NCBI RefSeq assembly: GCF_002100115.1
Contig: NZ_ANBM01000002.1
Coordinates: 186,001 to 250,000 of the forward strand
Length of the DNA: 64,000 nt
Source of the DNA: Anaerovibrio sp. JC8
GTDB taxonomy: Bacteria > Bacillota > Negativicutes > Selenomonadales > Selenomonadaceae
Direction: 5' to 3'
The notes beneath the pieces are model-generated. The model saw only the letters and a program-made list of their open reading frames with translations. It searched no databases and had not been told where the DNA came from. Positions 34,099 to 44,485 of the stretch are shown here, piece after piece. Made by a program: the position numbers and the translations under genes. Within the stretch, counting starts at the first letter, position 1; each line of letters opens with the position of its first letter.

Positions 34099-34350
34099 AT
34101 GAAATATTGTCCATATTGCCAACGTATGGTTAATCCTCGGTATCATACAAACTGGTTCCTTCAAATAATTTTAACACTTTTCACGGGTGGTTTTTGGCTC
34201 CTTATATATATCTTTTATTATATATTCTTCAAACAACCCTGCTGCCCAATATGCGGTAGTAATGATTTAAAAAGCAAAATGCCATCTCCGCCTCCACCAA
34301 TGCAATATCCGCAATATCCACAACAATTTCCTCCACAGCGTAGAATGTAG
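34099..34350 (+). CDS. Small membrane protein with split zinc ribbon
   Basis: 83 residues: CPYC at the N-terminus, one or two hydrophobic segments (about 18-45), CPICG at about 49-53, then a Pro/Gln/Tyr tail. The two CXXC pairs could join into one zinc ribbon across a membrane hairpin. Unknown function. Strong ribosome site AAGGAGGCG before ATG 34099. The region 33895-34098 before it is AT-rich, with no other feature seen. Confidence 0.7.
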   Translation: MKYCPYCQRMVNPRYHTNWFLQIILTLFTGGFWLLIYIFYYIFFKQPCCPICGSNDLKSKMPSPPPPMQYPQYPQQFPPQRRM

Positions 34351-34480
34351 ATTTGCATATACATTACATAATACATATAATGGCAGCTATTAATGGAGCA
34401 TTTTCAAAATCTTTTATCCTATTGTTTTCATTTGAATCAGTCATTACCAATGCCAATTTAAACATAATCTTTTAATAACA

Positions 34481-34521
34481 AAGCCCCAGTTTCTAGTTTA
34501 TTGAACCTGAAACTGAGGCTT
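34481..34521. terminator. Terminator between the small membrane protein gene and purA
   Basis: 13-base stem AAGCCCCAGTTTC (34481-34493) with GAAACTGAGGCTT (34509-34521), one mismatch; convergent genes on both sides. Confidence 0.8.
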
Positions 34522-34538
34522 ATGTTATTCTATCCTAA

Positions 34539-35828
34539 TTATTTAAATAAGTCATCAGCGATGATGATGGTCTGATCACGGTTAGGACCAACGGATACGA
34601 TGCCCAGCTTAATACCAGTAACCTCAGCCATGCGCTCCAGATAAATACGGGCCTTTTCTGGAAGATCCTCATACTTTCTGATGCCGCTGATATCAGTCTG
34701 CCAGCCCTCGAAGGTCTCGTAAACAGGCTCTACCTCAGCCAGCACCTTAAGGGATGCAGGAATCTCGTTAAGCATCTCGCCCTTGTACTTGTAGCCTACG
34801 CACATCTTGATTTCTGGCATAATGTCCAGAATATCCAGACGGGTAATGGCCATGTAATCAATTCCGGAAAGCATACCAGCATAGCGTACTACGCAAGCAT
34901 CCAACCAGCCTGTACGACGTGGACGGCCGGTAACTGTGCCATACTCATGACCAGCATCGCGGATCTTGTCGCCGATTTCGTTAAGCTGCTCAGTTGGGAA
35001 TGGGCCCTCACCAACGCGGGTGCAATATGCCTTAACAACACCCACAACCTTGCCAATATCACGAGGAGCCACACCGGCACCAACGCAAACACCGCCAGAA
35101 ACAGGATGGGAAGAAGTTACATAAGGGTAGGTACCATAATCAATATCCAGCATAGTGGCCTGGGCACCCTCGAAGAGAATCTTCTTGCCAGCCTTGATTT
35201 CATCGTGGAGAAGAGCAATAGTATCACATACATAAGGACGGAGGCGATCAGCATAGCCATTGTATTCCTCTAAGATAGCCTCATAATCAAATGGCTCCTT
35301 GCCAAAAACGCCCGCCATCAGCTTATTCTTAATGGCCAGATTTTCCTTTAAGCGCTTGGCAAATTCTTCCTTGTCGATGAAGTCACAAACACGGATACCA
35401 ATACGGTTATCACGATCCACATAGCATGGGCCGATACCATTCTTGGTGGTACCAACCTTGTTGGCCCCCTTCATTTCCTCAAGGCAGACATCCATTTCAC
35501 AATGGTATGGCATTACCACATGGGCACGGTTGCTGATACGGATACCGCTTACATCAATACCCTTTTCAATCATGCCATCCATTTCCTGAAGCATAACCTT
35601 TGGGTTAAAGGCAACGCCGTTACCCACCACATTTAAGGTACCCTTGAACAGAATACCGGATGGCATAAGACGCAATTTATATTCAACACCATCAACGGCC
35701 ACGGTATGGCCTGCATTGCTGCCGCCCTGAGAACGGACAACAACCTCTGCCTGCTGTGCCAAATAATCAACAATCTTTCCCTTGCCTTCGTCACCCCACT
35801 GGGTTCCCAGGATTACTACTGAAGCCAT
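34539..35828 (-). CDS. purA: Adenylosuccinate synthetase
   Basis: 429 residues from ATG 35828 (GAGGGGAGAG upstream). Motifs: QWGDEGKGKIVD (P-loop and catalytic Asp), GSNAGHT (catalytic His), TKNGIGPCYVDR, and GRPRRTGW. Joins IMP and aspartate using GTP, the first step from IMP to AMP. Just downstream of purB on the same strand, separated by a hairpin. Confidence 0.98.
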   Translation of the reverse strand: MASVVILGTQWGDEGKGKIVDYLAQQAEVVVRSQGGSNAGHTVAVDGVEYKLRLMPSGILFKGTLNVVGNGVAFNPKVMLQEMDGMIEKGIDVSGIRISNRAHVVMPYHCEMDVCLEEMKGANKVGTTKNGIGPCYVDRDNRIGIRVCDFIDKEEFAKRLKENLAIKNKLMAGVFGKEPFDYEAILEEYNGYADRLRPYVCDTIALLHDEIKAGKKILFEGAQATMLDIDYGTYPYVTSSHPVSGGVCVGAGVAPRDIGKVVGVVKAYCTRVGEGPFPTEQLNEIGDKIRDAGHEYGTVTGRPRRTGWLDACVVRYAGMLSGIDYMAITRLDILDIMPEIKMCVGYKYKGEMLNEIPASLKVLAEVEPVYETFEGWQTDISGIRKYEDLPEKARIYLERMAEVTGIKLGIVSVGPNRDQTIIIADDLFK

Positions 35829-35890
35829 AAAGGTCTCTCCCCTCAAAATGGTATCTGGGAAATATCCCGATACACTTATAAAAAATTATA

Positions 35891-35910
35891 GGGACCGCTT
35901 AGGCGGCCCC
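35891..35910 (-). terminator. Hairpin between purB and purA
   Basis: GGGACCGC/GCGGCCCC stem with a TTAG loop; on the minus strand it is followed by an A/T-rich run. May be a partial terminator within purB-purA. Confidence 0.6.
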
Positions 35911-35937
35911 TTATTTTAACAAATCAAAATCAATTTA

Positions 35938-37230
35938 TTACAGTCCGAAGCGAGCCATAATCATGTCTACGTGACGGAGGAAGTAATCTACCTTGAAGCA
36001 CTCATCAATCTCTTCCTGAGACAGATACTTAACTACATCCTCGTCCTTGCTGATATTGGTCTTAAAGTCTTCCTTCTCAAGCCATCTCTTCATGGCATTG
36101 CGCTGTACCCACTTGTAGGCGTCCTCACGGAGCACACCCTTGGATACCAGGGCAATGAGAATACGCTGGCTAAAAATCAGACCGCCGGTCTTATTCAAGT
36201 TCTCCATCATGGCGTCCGGATATACCAGCAGCTTGTCAATGATGTTGGTGAACTTCTTGATGCAGTAATCTACATTAATGGTAGAATCTGGCAGGATAAC
36301 ACGTTCTACGGAGGAGTGGGAAATATCTCTCTCATGCCAGAGAGCAATATTTTCCATGGATGCCAAAGCATTACCACGAACCAGACGGGCCATGCCGGCA
36401 ATACGCTCACAAGTGATAGGGTTACGCTTATGAGGCATAGCAGAAGAACCCTTCTGGCCTGGGCTGAAGTATTCCTCAGCCTCGCGGATATCGGTGCGCT
36501 GGAGGTTACGGATCTCGGTAGCGAACTTCTCGAAGGAGCTTGCTACGATAGCCAGGGTGGTCATGTACTCGGCATGACGGTCACGCTGGATAACCTGGGT
36601 AGCCAATGGAGCAGGGGTAATGCCCAGCTTCTGGCAAACCAGCTCTTCAATCTTAGGATTAATGTTGGAATAGGTACCAACAGCACCGGAGAGCTTACCA
36701 ACGGATACAACCTTCTTGGCATGCTCCACACGCTCAATGTCACGGTCTATTTCGTTCATCCAGAGAGCCAGCTTCAGACCAAAGGTCATAGGCTCTGCAT
36801 GGATGCCGTGGGTACGGCCGATGCAGACAGTGTGCTTGAACTCAGCAGCACGGCGCTTCAGCACCTCACGGAATTTCTTCAGATCATCAATAATCAGCTC
36901 AGCAGACTTCTTCATCATGATGCCAAGTGCAGTATCCTTAACATCACTGGAAGTCAACCCCTTGTGAATATACTTGGAATCGTCGCCTACATACTCAGCC
37001 ACATTGGTCAGGAAAGCAATAATATCATGGTTGGTTTCCTTCTCAATTTCCTTTACACGGTCCAGCTCGAAATGTGCTTTTTCGCGAATGTTGACAGCAG
37101 CCTCTTTTGGAATCTCTCCCAGCTCTGCCATGGCTTCACAAGCAGCGATTTCTACATCCAGCATAACCTCAAACTCATGCTGTAATGTCCAGATATTACC
37201 CATCTCAGGGTTGGTATACCGTTCGATCAT
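35938..37230 (-). CDS. purB: Adenylosuccinate lyase
   Basis: 430 residues, fumarase/aspartase superfamily. Signature GSSAMPHKRNP and catalytic region GRTHGIHAEPMTFG present. Cleaves SAICAR and adenylosuccinate to release fumarate in purine synthesis. AAGGAGGAA before ATG 37230. Makes a purine pair with purA. Confidence 0.98.
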   Translation of the reverse strand: MIERYTNPEMGNIWTLQHEFEVMLDVEIAACEAMAELGEIPKEAAVNIREKAHFELDRVKEIEKETNHDIIAFLTNVAEYVGDDSKYIHKGLTSSDVKDTALGIMMKKSAELIIDDLKKFREVLKRRAAEFKHTVCIGRTHGIHAEPMTFGLKLALWMNEIDRDIERVEHAKKVVSVGKLSGAVGTYSNINPKIEELVCQKLGITPAPLATQVIQRDRHAEYMTTLAIVASSFEKFATEIRNLQRTDIREAEEYFSPGQKGSSAMPHKRNPITCERIAGMARLVRGNALASMENIALWHERDISHSSVERVILPDSTINVDYCIKKFTNIIDKLLVYPDAMMENLNKTGGLIFSQRILIALVSKGVLREDAYKWVQRNAMKRWLEKEDFKTNISKDEDVVKYLSQEEIDECFKVDYFLRHVDMIMARFGL

Positions 37231-37267
37231 TGATGCAATTCCTCCTTAAAAAAGAAAACAGCTTATT

Positions 37268-37285
37268 GCCCGTGTTTCAACGGGC
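37268..37285 (-). terminator. Hairpin between the phosphohexomutase gene and purB
   Basis: GCCCGT/ACGGGC stem, six-base loop, in the purB leader; T-rich tract some bases downstream on the minus strand. Confidence 0.45.
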
Positions 37286-37378
37286 GGGGTAATAATTATT
37301 CACCCCATTGTTATCCGCATATATCATAGCATTAGCCTTTAGACACTGTCAACCGCTTGGACTATGTATACACAGGCC

Positions 37379-38893
37379 TCAGTACATTACGCTGTCATCA
37401 AGATTAACAAATCCGGATACCAGTTCCCGGGCAATATTGGTGAGCTTTTCGCAGTCCCCGGCATGCTTGCCCTCAATGTTCATTGGCATATTTGGATCAT
37501 GGAGGGACAGACGGAGAAGAATCCAGCCCTCATCCGAGAATACCAGACGGACACCCTCATAGGATGGGGAAGCCACCTGAATACCACGGGCCTCGGCCAG
37601 CTCCTTAAATTCCTCCAATACGCCGCGTCCATAGGTCTTGTAATCCTCCAGACCACGGATGTACAGACGGTACTCCCGGGCCTCAGCCGGATAACCCAGC
37701 TCCTCAATAAGGCTGGCCAGTGATTTATCCTCTCTCTTGGCCTTGGCGGCAGCAATAATCAGCTTTACAGCCAAATATGCACCATCATCCAGATAGTAGT
37801 TTTCCTGCAGGGCACCATGGCCAGAGGTTTCAATGGCCAATGGAGACGCAGTGCCGCTTTCATTGAGACGGATACACTCATTGATAACATTCTTGTAGCC
37901 TCTCTTGAAGCGGTGATGCTTCAGATGGAGCTTGCCCTCCAAAAATTCAGTGAGCTCATCGGAGGTTACGGAGTCAGTAACAATGGTGCTGCCCGGATAG
38001 TCAGGAGCCAGAATGGCGGCTATCATGGCAATAAGGGCATTGCGGCTTAAGGTCTTGCCGTCAGGCAGTACTGCGCCCATGCGGTCCACGTCTGTATCAA
38101 AAATCAGTCCCAGATCAGCATTGGAATCGTTGACGATTTTTTTAATTGAAGCCATGGCTTCCTTGTTCTCAGGATTTGGCACATGGTTCGGGAACCGCCC
38201 ATCCGGGTCCAGATACTTGCTGCCGGTGGTGTCAGCCCCCAACGGCTTTAACACCCTGTCAGCAAAGAAGCCCCCTGCACCATTGCCGGCGTCCACCACG
38301 ATTTTCATGCCGGAAAGAGGCTGCATGTAATTCTCTTCCAGATTGGCACCAACCCGGATCTTCTCGCAGAGATATTCGGAATAGAGCTCAATAAGCTCCA
38401 AAGTTTCCACGTCGCTGATATCATACTCTGCCGGCTCCAGCTTGGCTGCTGCCTTAAGAATAGCCTTGATATCGGCCTTTTCCAGACCGCCCTCGGCGGT
38501 GAAGAACTTCAGGCCATTGCGGTTATATGGCAGATGGCTGGCAGTAATCATAATGGCACCATCCATCTGGGTATCCTCGAAAACAATGGACATATACATG
38601 GCAGGAGTGGAAGCCATACCGCAGTCAAAGACTCTTGCCCCCAGATTCATGGCGCCTTCAATGGCCGCTTCCTTCAAGGATACGGCACTGAGACGGGAAT
38701 CATGACCCACGGCAATCTTCAGCTTATTGGCCGGCTTGCCAGTTTTTTCCGCCAAAAAATTAACGAAAGCTGCACCAATGACATTGGCCACGTCATGGGT
38801 AAGGGTGACATCCTCGCCTTCAACCCCTTCCATGGCTACGCCACGTATGTCGCTGCCATTCTGCAGCTTCAGCATTTTCTTTTCATCCATCAT
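37379..38893 (-). CDS. Phosphomannomutase/phosphoglucomutase
   Basis: 504 residues from ATG 38893 (GGAGGT upstream; GTG 38902 is less likely). Alpha-D-phosphohexomutase with the active serine loop TASHLPYNRNG (instead of the commoner TASHNP), metal loop DTDVDRMG, sugar-binding ETSGHGA (E-x-SGH) and a C-terminal phosphate-binding domain. Interconverts hexose 1- and 6-phosphates for cell-envelope sugars. Confidence 0.9.
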   Translation of the reverse strand: MMDEKKMLKLQNGSDIRGVAMEGVEGEDVTLTHDVANVIGAAFVNFLAEKTGKPANKLKIAVGHDSRLSAVSLKEAAIEGAMNLGARVFDCGMASTPAMYMSIVFEDTQMDGAIMITASHLPYNRNGLKFFTAEGGLEKADIKAILKAAAKLEPAEYDISDVETLELIELYSEYLCEKIRVGANLEENYMQPLSGMKIVVDAGNGAGGFFADRVLKPLGADTTGSKYLDPDGRFPNHVPNPENKEAMASIKKIVNDSNADLGLIFDTDVDRMGAVLPDGKTLSRNALIAMIAAILAPDYPGSTIVTDSVTSDELTEFLEGKLHLKHHRFKRGYKNVINECIRLNESGTASPLAIETSGHGALQENYYLDDGAYLAVKLIIAAAKAKREDKSLASLIEELGYPAEAREYRLYIRGLEDYKTYGRGVLEEFKELAEARGIQVASPSYEGVRLVFSDEGWILLRLSLHDPNMPMNIEGKHAGDCEKLTNIARELVSGFVNLDDSVMY

Positions 38894-38995
38894 ATTGAGC
38901 ACCTCCGGATATATATAAATTTTATGTTTATTGCTACCTTACATTATAATATTAGTACCGTAAAGATGCCATAGGTAGCATGTTTTTTCATAAGA

Positions 38996-39004
38996 TGATA
39001 TAAT
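38996..39004 (+). promoter_or_regulatory. Extended -10 promoter for the yybS-gdpP-rplI-lonC-dnaB operon
   Basis: TGATATAAT: TATAAT at 38999-39004 with the TGn extension; the -35 region is weak. 56 bases before ATG 39060. Confidence 0.55.
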
Positions 39005-39059
39005 ACTGAATTAATGTGGGGCAGTGCCCTATGTTATTTAGTAAGGAGAATTTAACAAC

Positions 39060-40016
39060 ATGGCAGATGTAAAAATAAAATCTATGACAGAATCCGGCCT
39101 TTTGGCTGCCATCACTGTCATAGTTGCATTGGCGGGAGTCTATATCCCCCTGTTGGGTGAAGTGGCCATTCTGGTTTGGCCCCTGCCCATACTGATATTG
39201 GAGGTACGGCATGGCCTGAAATGGGCTTTGCTGAGCGTATTGGCCGCCGGCATTATTATGGCCATACTTATTGAGCCCATGTCGGCACTAAGGCTGGTAA
39301 TCGGCTTTGCGCCACCGGCCATTGCCCTGGGCTACGGCTTCAGAAAGGGCCTGCCTGCAGGACAGACCCTGCTCATGTCCCTGTTAACAGCTGTAATTGC
39401 CATGCTGCTGGCATTGGGGCTGTTCCTGGCCGTGACTGGCATTAATCCATTCACCATGGAGCTGGAGGTAATGGAGGATTCCTTCAACACCTCAATATCC
39501 GCCTACGAAACCATGGGAGTACCGCCTGAGAAGGTGGCCGAGATGAAGGAAAACTTCGGTCAGGCCTTTAAAATGGTGGGGATGCTCATGCCGCTTATCG
39601 TGATCTGCTCCGGCCTGATTACCACCCTCATTAATTTTGTGGTGGGCCGCAGGGTGCTGAAGCGTCTGGGCTATAATCTTCCGGGGCTGCCAACCCTTGA
39701 CCAGTGGCGTCTGCCAGTGGCCCTGTTTTATTTGTTTGGCTTTTCACTGGTGGGAATTTACTGGGGTGAATCCCGCAGCATTGAGCTGCTGAAGCAGATT
39801 TCCTACAACGTATTTTTCCTGACTACCCTGGCCGGCTTTGTCCAGGGGGTGGCCATACTGAGCAATGTTCTGAGAGGCAAGATTTCCCGATGGATGTTCT
39901 GGATTATCATTGCCTTTATATTCATCAACGGATTGTTGGCCCAGCTGTTGGCCTTTGTGGGCCTCTTTGATATGATTTTTGATTATCGCAGGCGATTTTC
40001 AAAAAATCGCAATTAA
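39060..40016 (+). CDS. YybS-like DUF2232 integral membrane protein
   Basis: 318 residues, about eight hydrophobic segments, fitting DUF2232 proteins that sit next to gdpP and rplI in Firmicutes (yybS). The family resembles ECF-type S components and is of unknown function. AAGGAGAA precedes ATG 39060. First gene of a five-gene operon; gdpP starts 21 bases after the stop. Confidence 0.85.
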   Translation: MADVKIKSMTESGLLAAITVIVALAGVYIPLLGEVAILVWPLPILILEVRHGLKWALLSVLAAGIIMAILIEPMSALRLVIGFAPPAIALGYGFRKGLPAGQTLLMSLLTAVIAMLLALGLFLAVTGINPFTMELEVMEDSFNTSISAYETMGVPPEKVAEMKENFGQAFKMVGMLMPLIVICSGLITTLINFVVGRRVLKRLGYNLPGLPTLDQWRLPVALFYLFGFSLVGIYWGESRSIELLKQISYNVFFLTTLAGFVQGVAILSNVLRGKISRWMFWIIIAFIFINGLLAQLLAFVGLFDMIFDYRRRFSKNRN

Positions 40017-40037
40017 GTGAGAATCGAGGTTTGTAAC

Positions 40038-42059
40038 ATGCCTAGAAATCTAAATGCCTGGATTGATATAGCCATCATCCATCTGGCGGCCCTGCTGCTG
40101 GTGGTGGTGCTGTTTCTATACAACTGGTATATCGGTGCGGCGGCCCTGATGGTCTGGTGCGCCACCCTGTTTTTCGGATACGAGCGCTGCCGGTACCGCA
40201 GTGAGGAATTTGCCCATTACTGTCATACGGTTATCAGCAATGTAAATGATGCGTCCAATTTTGCATTGGACAATCTGCCGCAGATGATCGTGCTGACAGA
40301 CAAGAACGGACGGCTCCAGTGGTTCAACAAGGAGCTGGAAAAGCATATCCGGGTTATTCCCGAATACGGAATGGCCATTACAAAGGGTGAGGATGCCTTT
40401 TGGCCGGAGCTGGACCTTAATTCCATCTGGGGCAAGAATGGAGAAACCGTATTTATCCATGAGAATGTCCATTACAAGGTAAAGCATGTGCCTATCGCCA
40501 CCAAGGAGGATTCCTGTGGTCTCATGGCCCTTTACGTAATTGACGATACCCCGCTGCAGCTGTTGAAGCGGATTCACGCTGACAGCCGCTCCGTTCTCAT
40601 GTATATTCAGATTGATAACTACAATGACGTTTTGAAGGGCCTCAACGATGCTGAGAAAAACAGCCTGACCTTCGAGGCCAACAAGATGATTGACGAATGG
40701 ATAACCCATCTGGAGGGCTATTCCCGTCACATCAGCCGGGATATGTACATTGCCTTCATCGAGCGCCGCAATCTTGATATGGCCATCGGTGAAAAGCTCT
40801 ACATTCTGGACAAGATTCATAATCTGTTCAATACCACCAGCAAGCTGCCAATTACCCTGAGTATGGGTATTGCCGTGGCTGACCGCCAGACCTACATTGA
40901 AATGGGCCAGCAGGCACAGGCCATGCTGGATTTGGCCCTGAGCCGCGGCGGTGACCAGGCGGCCATTCTCATGAACGGCCAGACCAGCTTCTTTGGTGGC
41001 AAGACCAAGGCACTGGAGAAGCAGAACCGGGTTAAGGCCCGCGTTATGGCCTCCAATATCAAGGCTCTCATGCAGACTGCCGATGAGATTTTCATCATGG
41101 GCCATCACAACGAGGATTTTGATGCCCTGGGTGCTGCCATGGGTGTGGCCCGCATGGCCAAGACCCTGGAAAAGCCGGTGCATATTATTCTCAGTGACAT
41201 GAACGAGGGCATTGACAAGATTATTGAAATGCTCGCCAGCCGTGAGGAGTACGCCGGAATCTTCATTCCAAATGACAAGGTGGTAAACATCACCGCCAAA
41301 AATCCGGTGCTCTTTGTGGTGGATACCTTTATTCCGCATCTCACTGCCGCTCCGGAAATGCTGGAGCGCATTGACCAGATAGTGGTCATCGACCACCACC
41401 GCCGCAGTGAAAACTGCATCAAGGATACCAAGATAGCCTACACGGAAACCGCCACCAGCTCCACCAGTGAGCTGGTAACAGAGCTGCTGATGTACTTCGG
41501 TGATGAGCTGAAGATCAGCCGCATTGAGGCCATTGCCCTTTACTGCGGTATTCTGGTGGATACCAAGAACTTTGCCGTACAGGTGGGTGTCCGCACCTTC
41601 GAGGCTGCGGCATATCTGAGACGTTGGGGAGCAGATCTGGTGGCTGTGCGCCAGCTCTTCAGAACTGACTTTGCAACGGAAGTGGCAGAGGCTCAGGCCA
41701 AGGCGGCCGCCAATATGCTGCCAAATGGCCTTATTATTACCAAGTGCCCTGATGCCGCCAACATTCAGGTGGTGGCAGCCCAGGTGGCTGATTCCATGCT
41801 GCGCATTGAAGGGGTACGGGTCAGCATTGTTATATTCCAGCTGACGCCAAACACCGTGGGGGTAAGTGCCCGTTCCAGCGGTGAAATCAACGTCCAGCTC
41901 ATTATGGAGAACTTCGGCGGCGGCGGTCATCAGAATGTGGCCGGTACCCAGCTGAAGGATGGAACAGTGGACGATGTTTATAACCAGGTGTTGGAATACA
42001 CAAATACGTTTATAGAGGAGTACGATAAGAATGAAAGTAATTCTGCAGAAGGACGTTAA
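40038..42059 (+). CDS. gdpP: Cyclic-di-AMP phosphodiesterase GdpP (DHH family)
   Basis: 673 residues from ATG 40038 (CGAGGT upstream). Two N-terminal membrane helices (about 10-55), a PAS-like domain (about 70-160), a degenerate GGDEF (about 165-310), then a DHH phosphodiesterase ([23 protein letters not shown]) and DHHA1 ([11 protein letters not shown]). Degrades c-di-AMP, the Firmicute messenger controlling K+ transport and osmotic balance. Its end overlaps rplI by 29 bases. Confidence 0.95.
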   Translation: MPRNLNAWIDIAIIHLAALLLVVVLFLYNWYIGAAALMVWCATLFFGYERCRYRSEEFAHYCHTVISNVNDASNFALDNLPQMIVLTDKNGRLQWFNKELEKHIRVIPEYGMAITKGEDAFWPELDLNSIWGKNGETVFIHENVHYKVKHVPIATKEDSCGLMALYVIDDTPLQLLKRIHADSRSVLMYIQIDNYNDVLKGLNDAEKNSLTFEANKMIDEWITHLEGYSRHISRDMYIAFIERRNLDMAIGEKLYILDKIHNLFNTTSKLPITLSMGIAVADRQTYIEMGQQAQAMLDLALSRGGDQAAILMNGQTSFFGGKTKALEKQNRVKARVMASNIKALMQTADEIFIMGHHNEDFDALGAAMGVARMAKTLEKPVHIILSDMNEGIDKIIEMLASREEYAGIFIPNDKVVNITAKNPVLFVVDTFIPHLTAAPEMLERIDQIVVIDHHRRSENCIKDTKIAYTETATSSTSELVTELLMYFGDELKISRIEAIALYCGILVDTKNFAVQVGVRTFEAAAYLRRWGADLVAVRQLFRTDFATEVAEAQAKAAANMLPNGLIITKCPDAANIQVVAAQVADSMLRIEGVRVSIVIFQLTPNTVGVSARSSGEINVQLIMENFGGGGHQNVAGTQLKDGTVDDVYNQVLEYTNTFIEEYDKNESNSAEGR

Positions 42060-42477
42060 GAACGTCGGCAAAAAAGGTGAAATTGTAGAGGTTTCCGACG
42101 GCTACGGCCGCAATTTCCTGCTGCCAAAGAAGGTGGCCGTGGAGGCAACCTCCAATAATATAAATGTGGCCAAGGCCCAGGCCGGCTCCGCTGCCCGCAA
42201 GAAGGCACAGGACACTGACGAGGCCAAGCTCATGGCAGCCCAGCTGTCCCAGGTCAGCGTAACCATTCCTGTTAAAATCGGTGAAAACGGCCGTCTTTTC
42301 GGCTCCGTTGGCGGCAAGGATGTGGCTGACGTATTGAAGAAGAAGCACAACATTGACATTGACAAGCGTAAAATTTCCCTTAAGACTGAAATTTCCGGTG
42401 TTGGCACCTACGAGGCAGTCATCAAGGTTCACCCTGAAATCACTTCCACCATTAAAGTAGAAGTGGTACAGGGCTAA
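42031..42477 (+). CDS. rplI: 50S ribosomal protein L9
   Basis: 148 residues with the N-terminal L9 signature ([21 protein letters not shown]) in outline, the N-terminal domain, a long linker helix and a C-terminal domain with [12 protein letters not shown]. Binds 23S rRNA. Starts within the last 29 bases of gdpP. Confidence 0.98.
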   Translation: MKVILQKDVKNVGKKGEIVEVSDGYGRNFLLPKKVAVEATSNNINVAKAQAGSAARKKAQDTDEAKLMAAQLSQVSVTIPVKIGENGRLFGSVGGKDVADVLKKKHNIDIDKRKISLKTEISGVGTYEAVIKVHPEITSTIKVEVVQG

Positions 42478-42490
42478 CAGGTTTTTATCC

Positions 42491-44482
42491 ATGAAAAATT
42501 TCTTTTCCAAATTATTAAATCTTAAAACCCAGGACCGGGAAGCCAATCTGGAGTCTGCCAAGGCCGCTCTGGAGGCTGAAATGGGTCCACGGGATGAAAT
42601 CGACAGAAAAATTGACGCCCTGTTTAATCTGCTGGTGGACTACTACGGTTCCGACAAGCTGGTTATCAAGGCCGGAAAAATGGATGCTTTACAGTATGTG
42701 CGCTCACCTAAAAGAGGTGAGCGTGTACTTGCTTTACAGAGAATTATTAACGACAATCCCACCATCAAGGAAGTACCAAAGGATGGTGAGCTGTTGGCCA
42801 TTCTGGAGCAGCTGACGGAGCAGTTTTCCGATATTCTGGCCCGCCGTTCCGTGGAGGACGACCTTGAGAAAAAGGTGGCGGAGCGCCTGGAGGAAAACCA
42901 TCAGGATTACGTTAAGGACATCAAGATGCAGATTCTCAAGGAGGAGAAAAAGAATGCCGAATCTCCTCTGGAGCAGAAAAAGCGGGAGCATCTTGAGGAA
43001 CTGGAGAAGGTCAGCCTGACCCAGTCCGTCATGGAGCTGCTGCGGCCTTCCTCCACCGAGGAAATAGTGGGCCAAAAACGGGCCGTGGATTCCCTGCTGG
43101 CAAAGCTCAGCTCCCCGTATCCACAGCATCTGATTCTCTACGGACCTCCGGGAGTGGGCAAAACCACTGCCGCCCGTCTGGTGCTGGAGGAGGCCAAAAA
43201 GCGGAAGCTGTCTCCTTTCGGTGACGAAGCACCCTTTGTGGAAACCGATGGTACCACCCTACGCTGGGACCCACGGGATATGACCAACCCATTATTGGGC
43301 TCCGTTCATGACCCGATTTATCAGGGGGCCCGCCGCGATCTGGCAGACACCGGCATTCCGGAGCCAAAGCCTGGCCTGGTTACCGACGCCCATGGTGGTA
43401 TTCTCTTTATTGATGAAATCGGCGAAATGGACGTTATGCTGCAAAACAAGCTGCTGAAGGTTTTGGAGGATAAGCGTGCCTACTTTGAGTCCGCCTATTA
43501 TGACCCGGCTGACGAGAAGATTCCGCCATATATAAAGAAGCTCTTTGAGGAGGGTGCACCGGCTGATTTCGTGCTGATTGGTGCCACCACCCGGGAGGCC
43601 TCCCACATAAATCCGGCCCTCCGTTCCCGCTGTGCCGAGATTTATTTTGAGCCTCTGACTCCTGCCAACATTCAGGAAATTGTGAGAAATGCCGCCAAAA
43701 AGCTCTCCGCCGACTTAGGAGAGGGCGTGGCAGAGCTCATCAGTGAATATACCATTGAGGGCCGCAAGGCCATTAATATTCTGGCAGATGCCTACAGCCT
43801 TGCCCTGGAGCGCAACGCCCAGCAGGAATGGGATCAGGCTGCCGATAATCCTGTGGCCATTGAAAAGGCTGATATTTACAGGGTTGCCCAGGTGAGCCGT
43901 CTGAGTCCTTACGTTACCAAGAAGGCCTCCGACCGTCTGGAGGTAGGCCATATCTTCGGTCTGGGTGTGGCAGGCTTCTTGGGCTCCGTCATTGAAATTG
44001 AGGCCATTGCCTTTGAGGCCCATGAAAAGGGCAAGGGCACCGTGCGTTTTAACGAAACTGCCGGCAGCATGGCCAAGGATTCCGTATTCAATGCGGCCTC
44101 TGTGGTACGCATGCTAACGGGCAAGGATATCCACGACTACGATATTCATATCAATGTTATCGGCGGCGGCAATATTGACGGGCCAAGTGCGGGCACCGCC
44201 ATTCTCACGGCCATTTTATCCGCCATTACCAAGCGGCCTATCCGTCAGGATGTGGCGGTAACGGGAGAAATTTCCCTTCAGGGCCGGGTGCGTCCCGTGG
44301 GAGGTGTCTTTGAAAAGGCCTATGGTGCCAAACAGGCCGGCATAAAGACCCTTATTATCCCTAAGGAAAACAGCAAGGATATACCAAAGAATCATCTGGG
44401 GCTGGACATTCATCCGGTCACCACTGCCAAGGAAGCCTTTGACTTACTGCTGGGGCCGGAGCCTCAGACCCGGGAGGATTAA
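42491..44482 (+). CDS. lonC: Lon-family ATP-dependent protease (LonC type)
   Basis: 663 residues. The N-terminal region (about 1-170) is coiled-coil-like; the AAA+ domain (about 180-440) has Walker A YGPPGVGKTTAA, Walker B ILFIDEIGEM and an R-finger region NPALRSRCAEI. The C-terminal Lon protease domain (about 470-655) has the Ser-Lys dyad in GPSAGTAIL and FEKAYGAKQAGI. It differs from LonA in lacking the LAN domain and from LonB in lacking a membrane anchor. Thirteen bases after rplI and 3 before dnaB, so co-expressed with replication and ribosome genes. Confidence 0.9.
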   Translation: MKNFFSKLLNLKTQDREANLESAKAALEAEMGPRDEIDRKIDALFNLLVDYYGSDKLVIKAGKMDALQYVRSPKRGERVLALQRIINDNPTIKEVPKDGELLAILEQLTEQFSDILARRSVEDDLEKKVAERLEENHQDYVKDIKMQILKEEKKNAESPLEQKKREHLEELEKVSLTQSVMELLRPSSTEEIVGQKRAVDSLLAKLSSPYPQHLILYGPPGVGKTTAARLVLEEAKKRKLSPFGDEAPFVETDGTTLRWDPRDMTNPLLGSVHDPIYQGARRDLADTGIPEPKPGLVTDAHGGILFIDEIGEMDVMLQNKLLKVLEDKRAYFESAYYDPADEKIPPYIKKLFEEGAPADFVLIGATTREASHINPALRSRCAEIYFEPLTPANIQEIVRNAAKKLSADLGEGVAELISEYTIEGRKAINILADAYSLALERNAQQEWDQAADNPVAIEKADIYRVAQVSRLSPYVTKKASDRLEVGHIFGLGVAGFLGSVIEIEAIAFEAHEKGKGTVRFNETAGSMAKDSVFNAASVVRMLTGKDIHDYDIHINVIGGGNIDGPSAGTAILTAILSAITKRPIRQDVAVTGEISLQGRVRPVGGVFEKAYGAKQAGIKTLIIPKENSKDIPKNHLGLDIHPVTTAKEAFDLLLGPEPQTRED

Positions 44483-44485
44483 CAA

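Noticed and set aside
35971-37185. 404-codon open frame on the plus strand
   Set aside because: Antisense of purB, no ribosome site, no recognisable domain.
40116-42071. 651-codon open frame on the minus strand
   Set aside because: It is the antisense shadow of gdpP, rich in His, Leu and Gly, without a ribosome site or any family motif.
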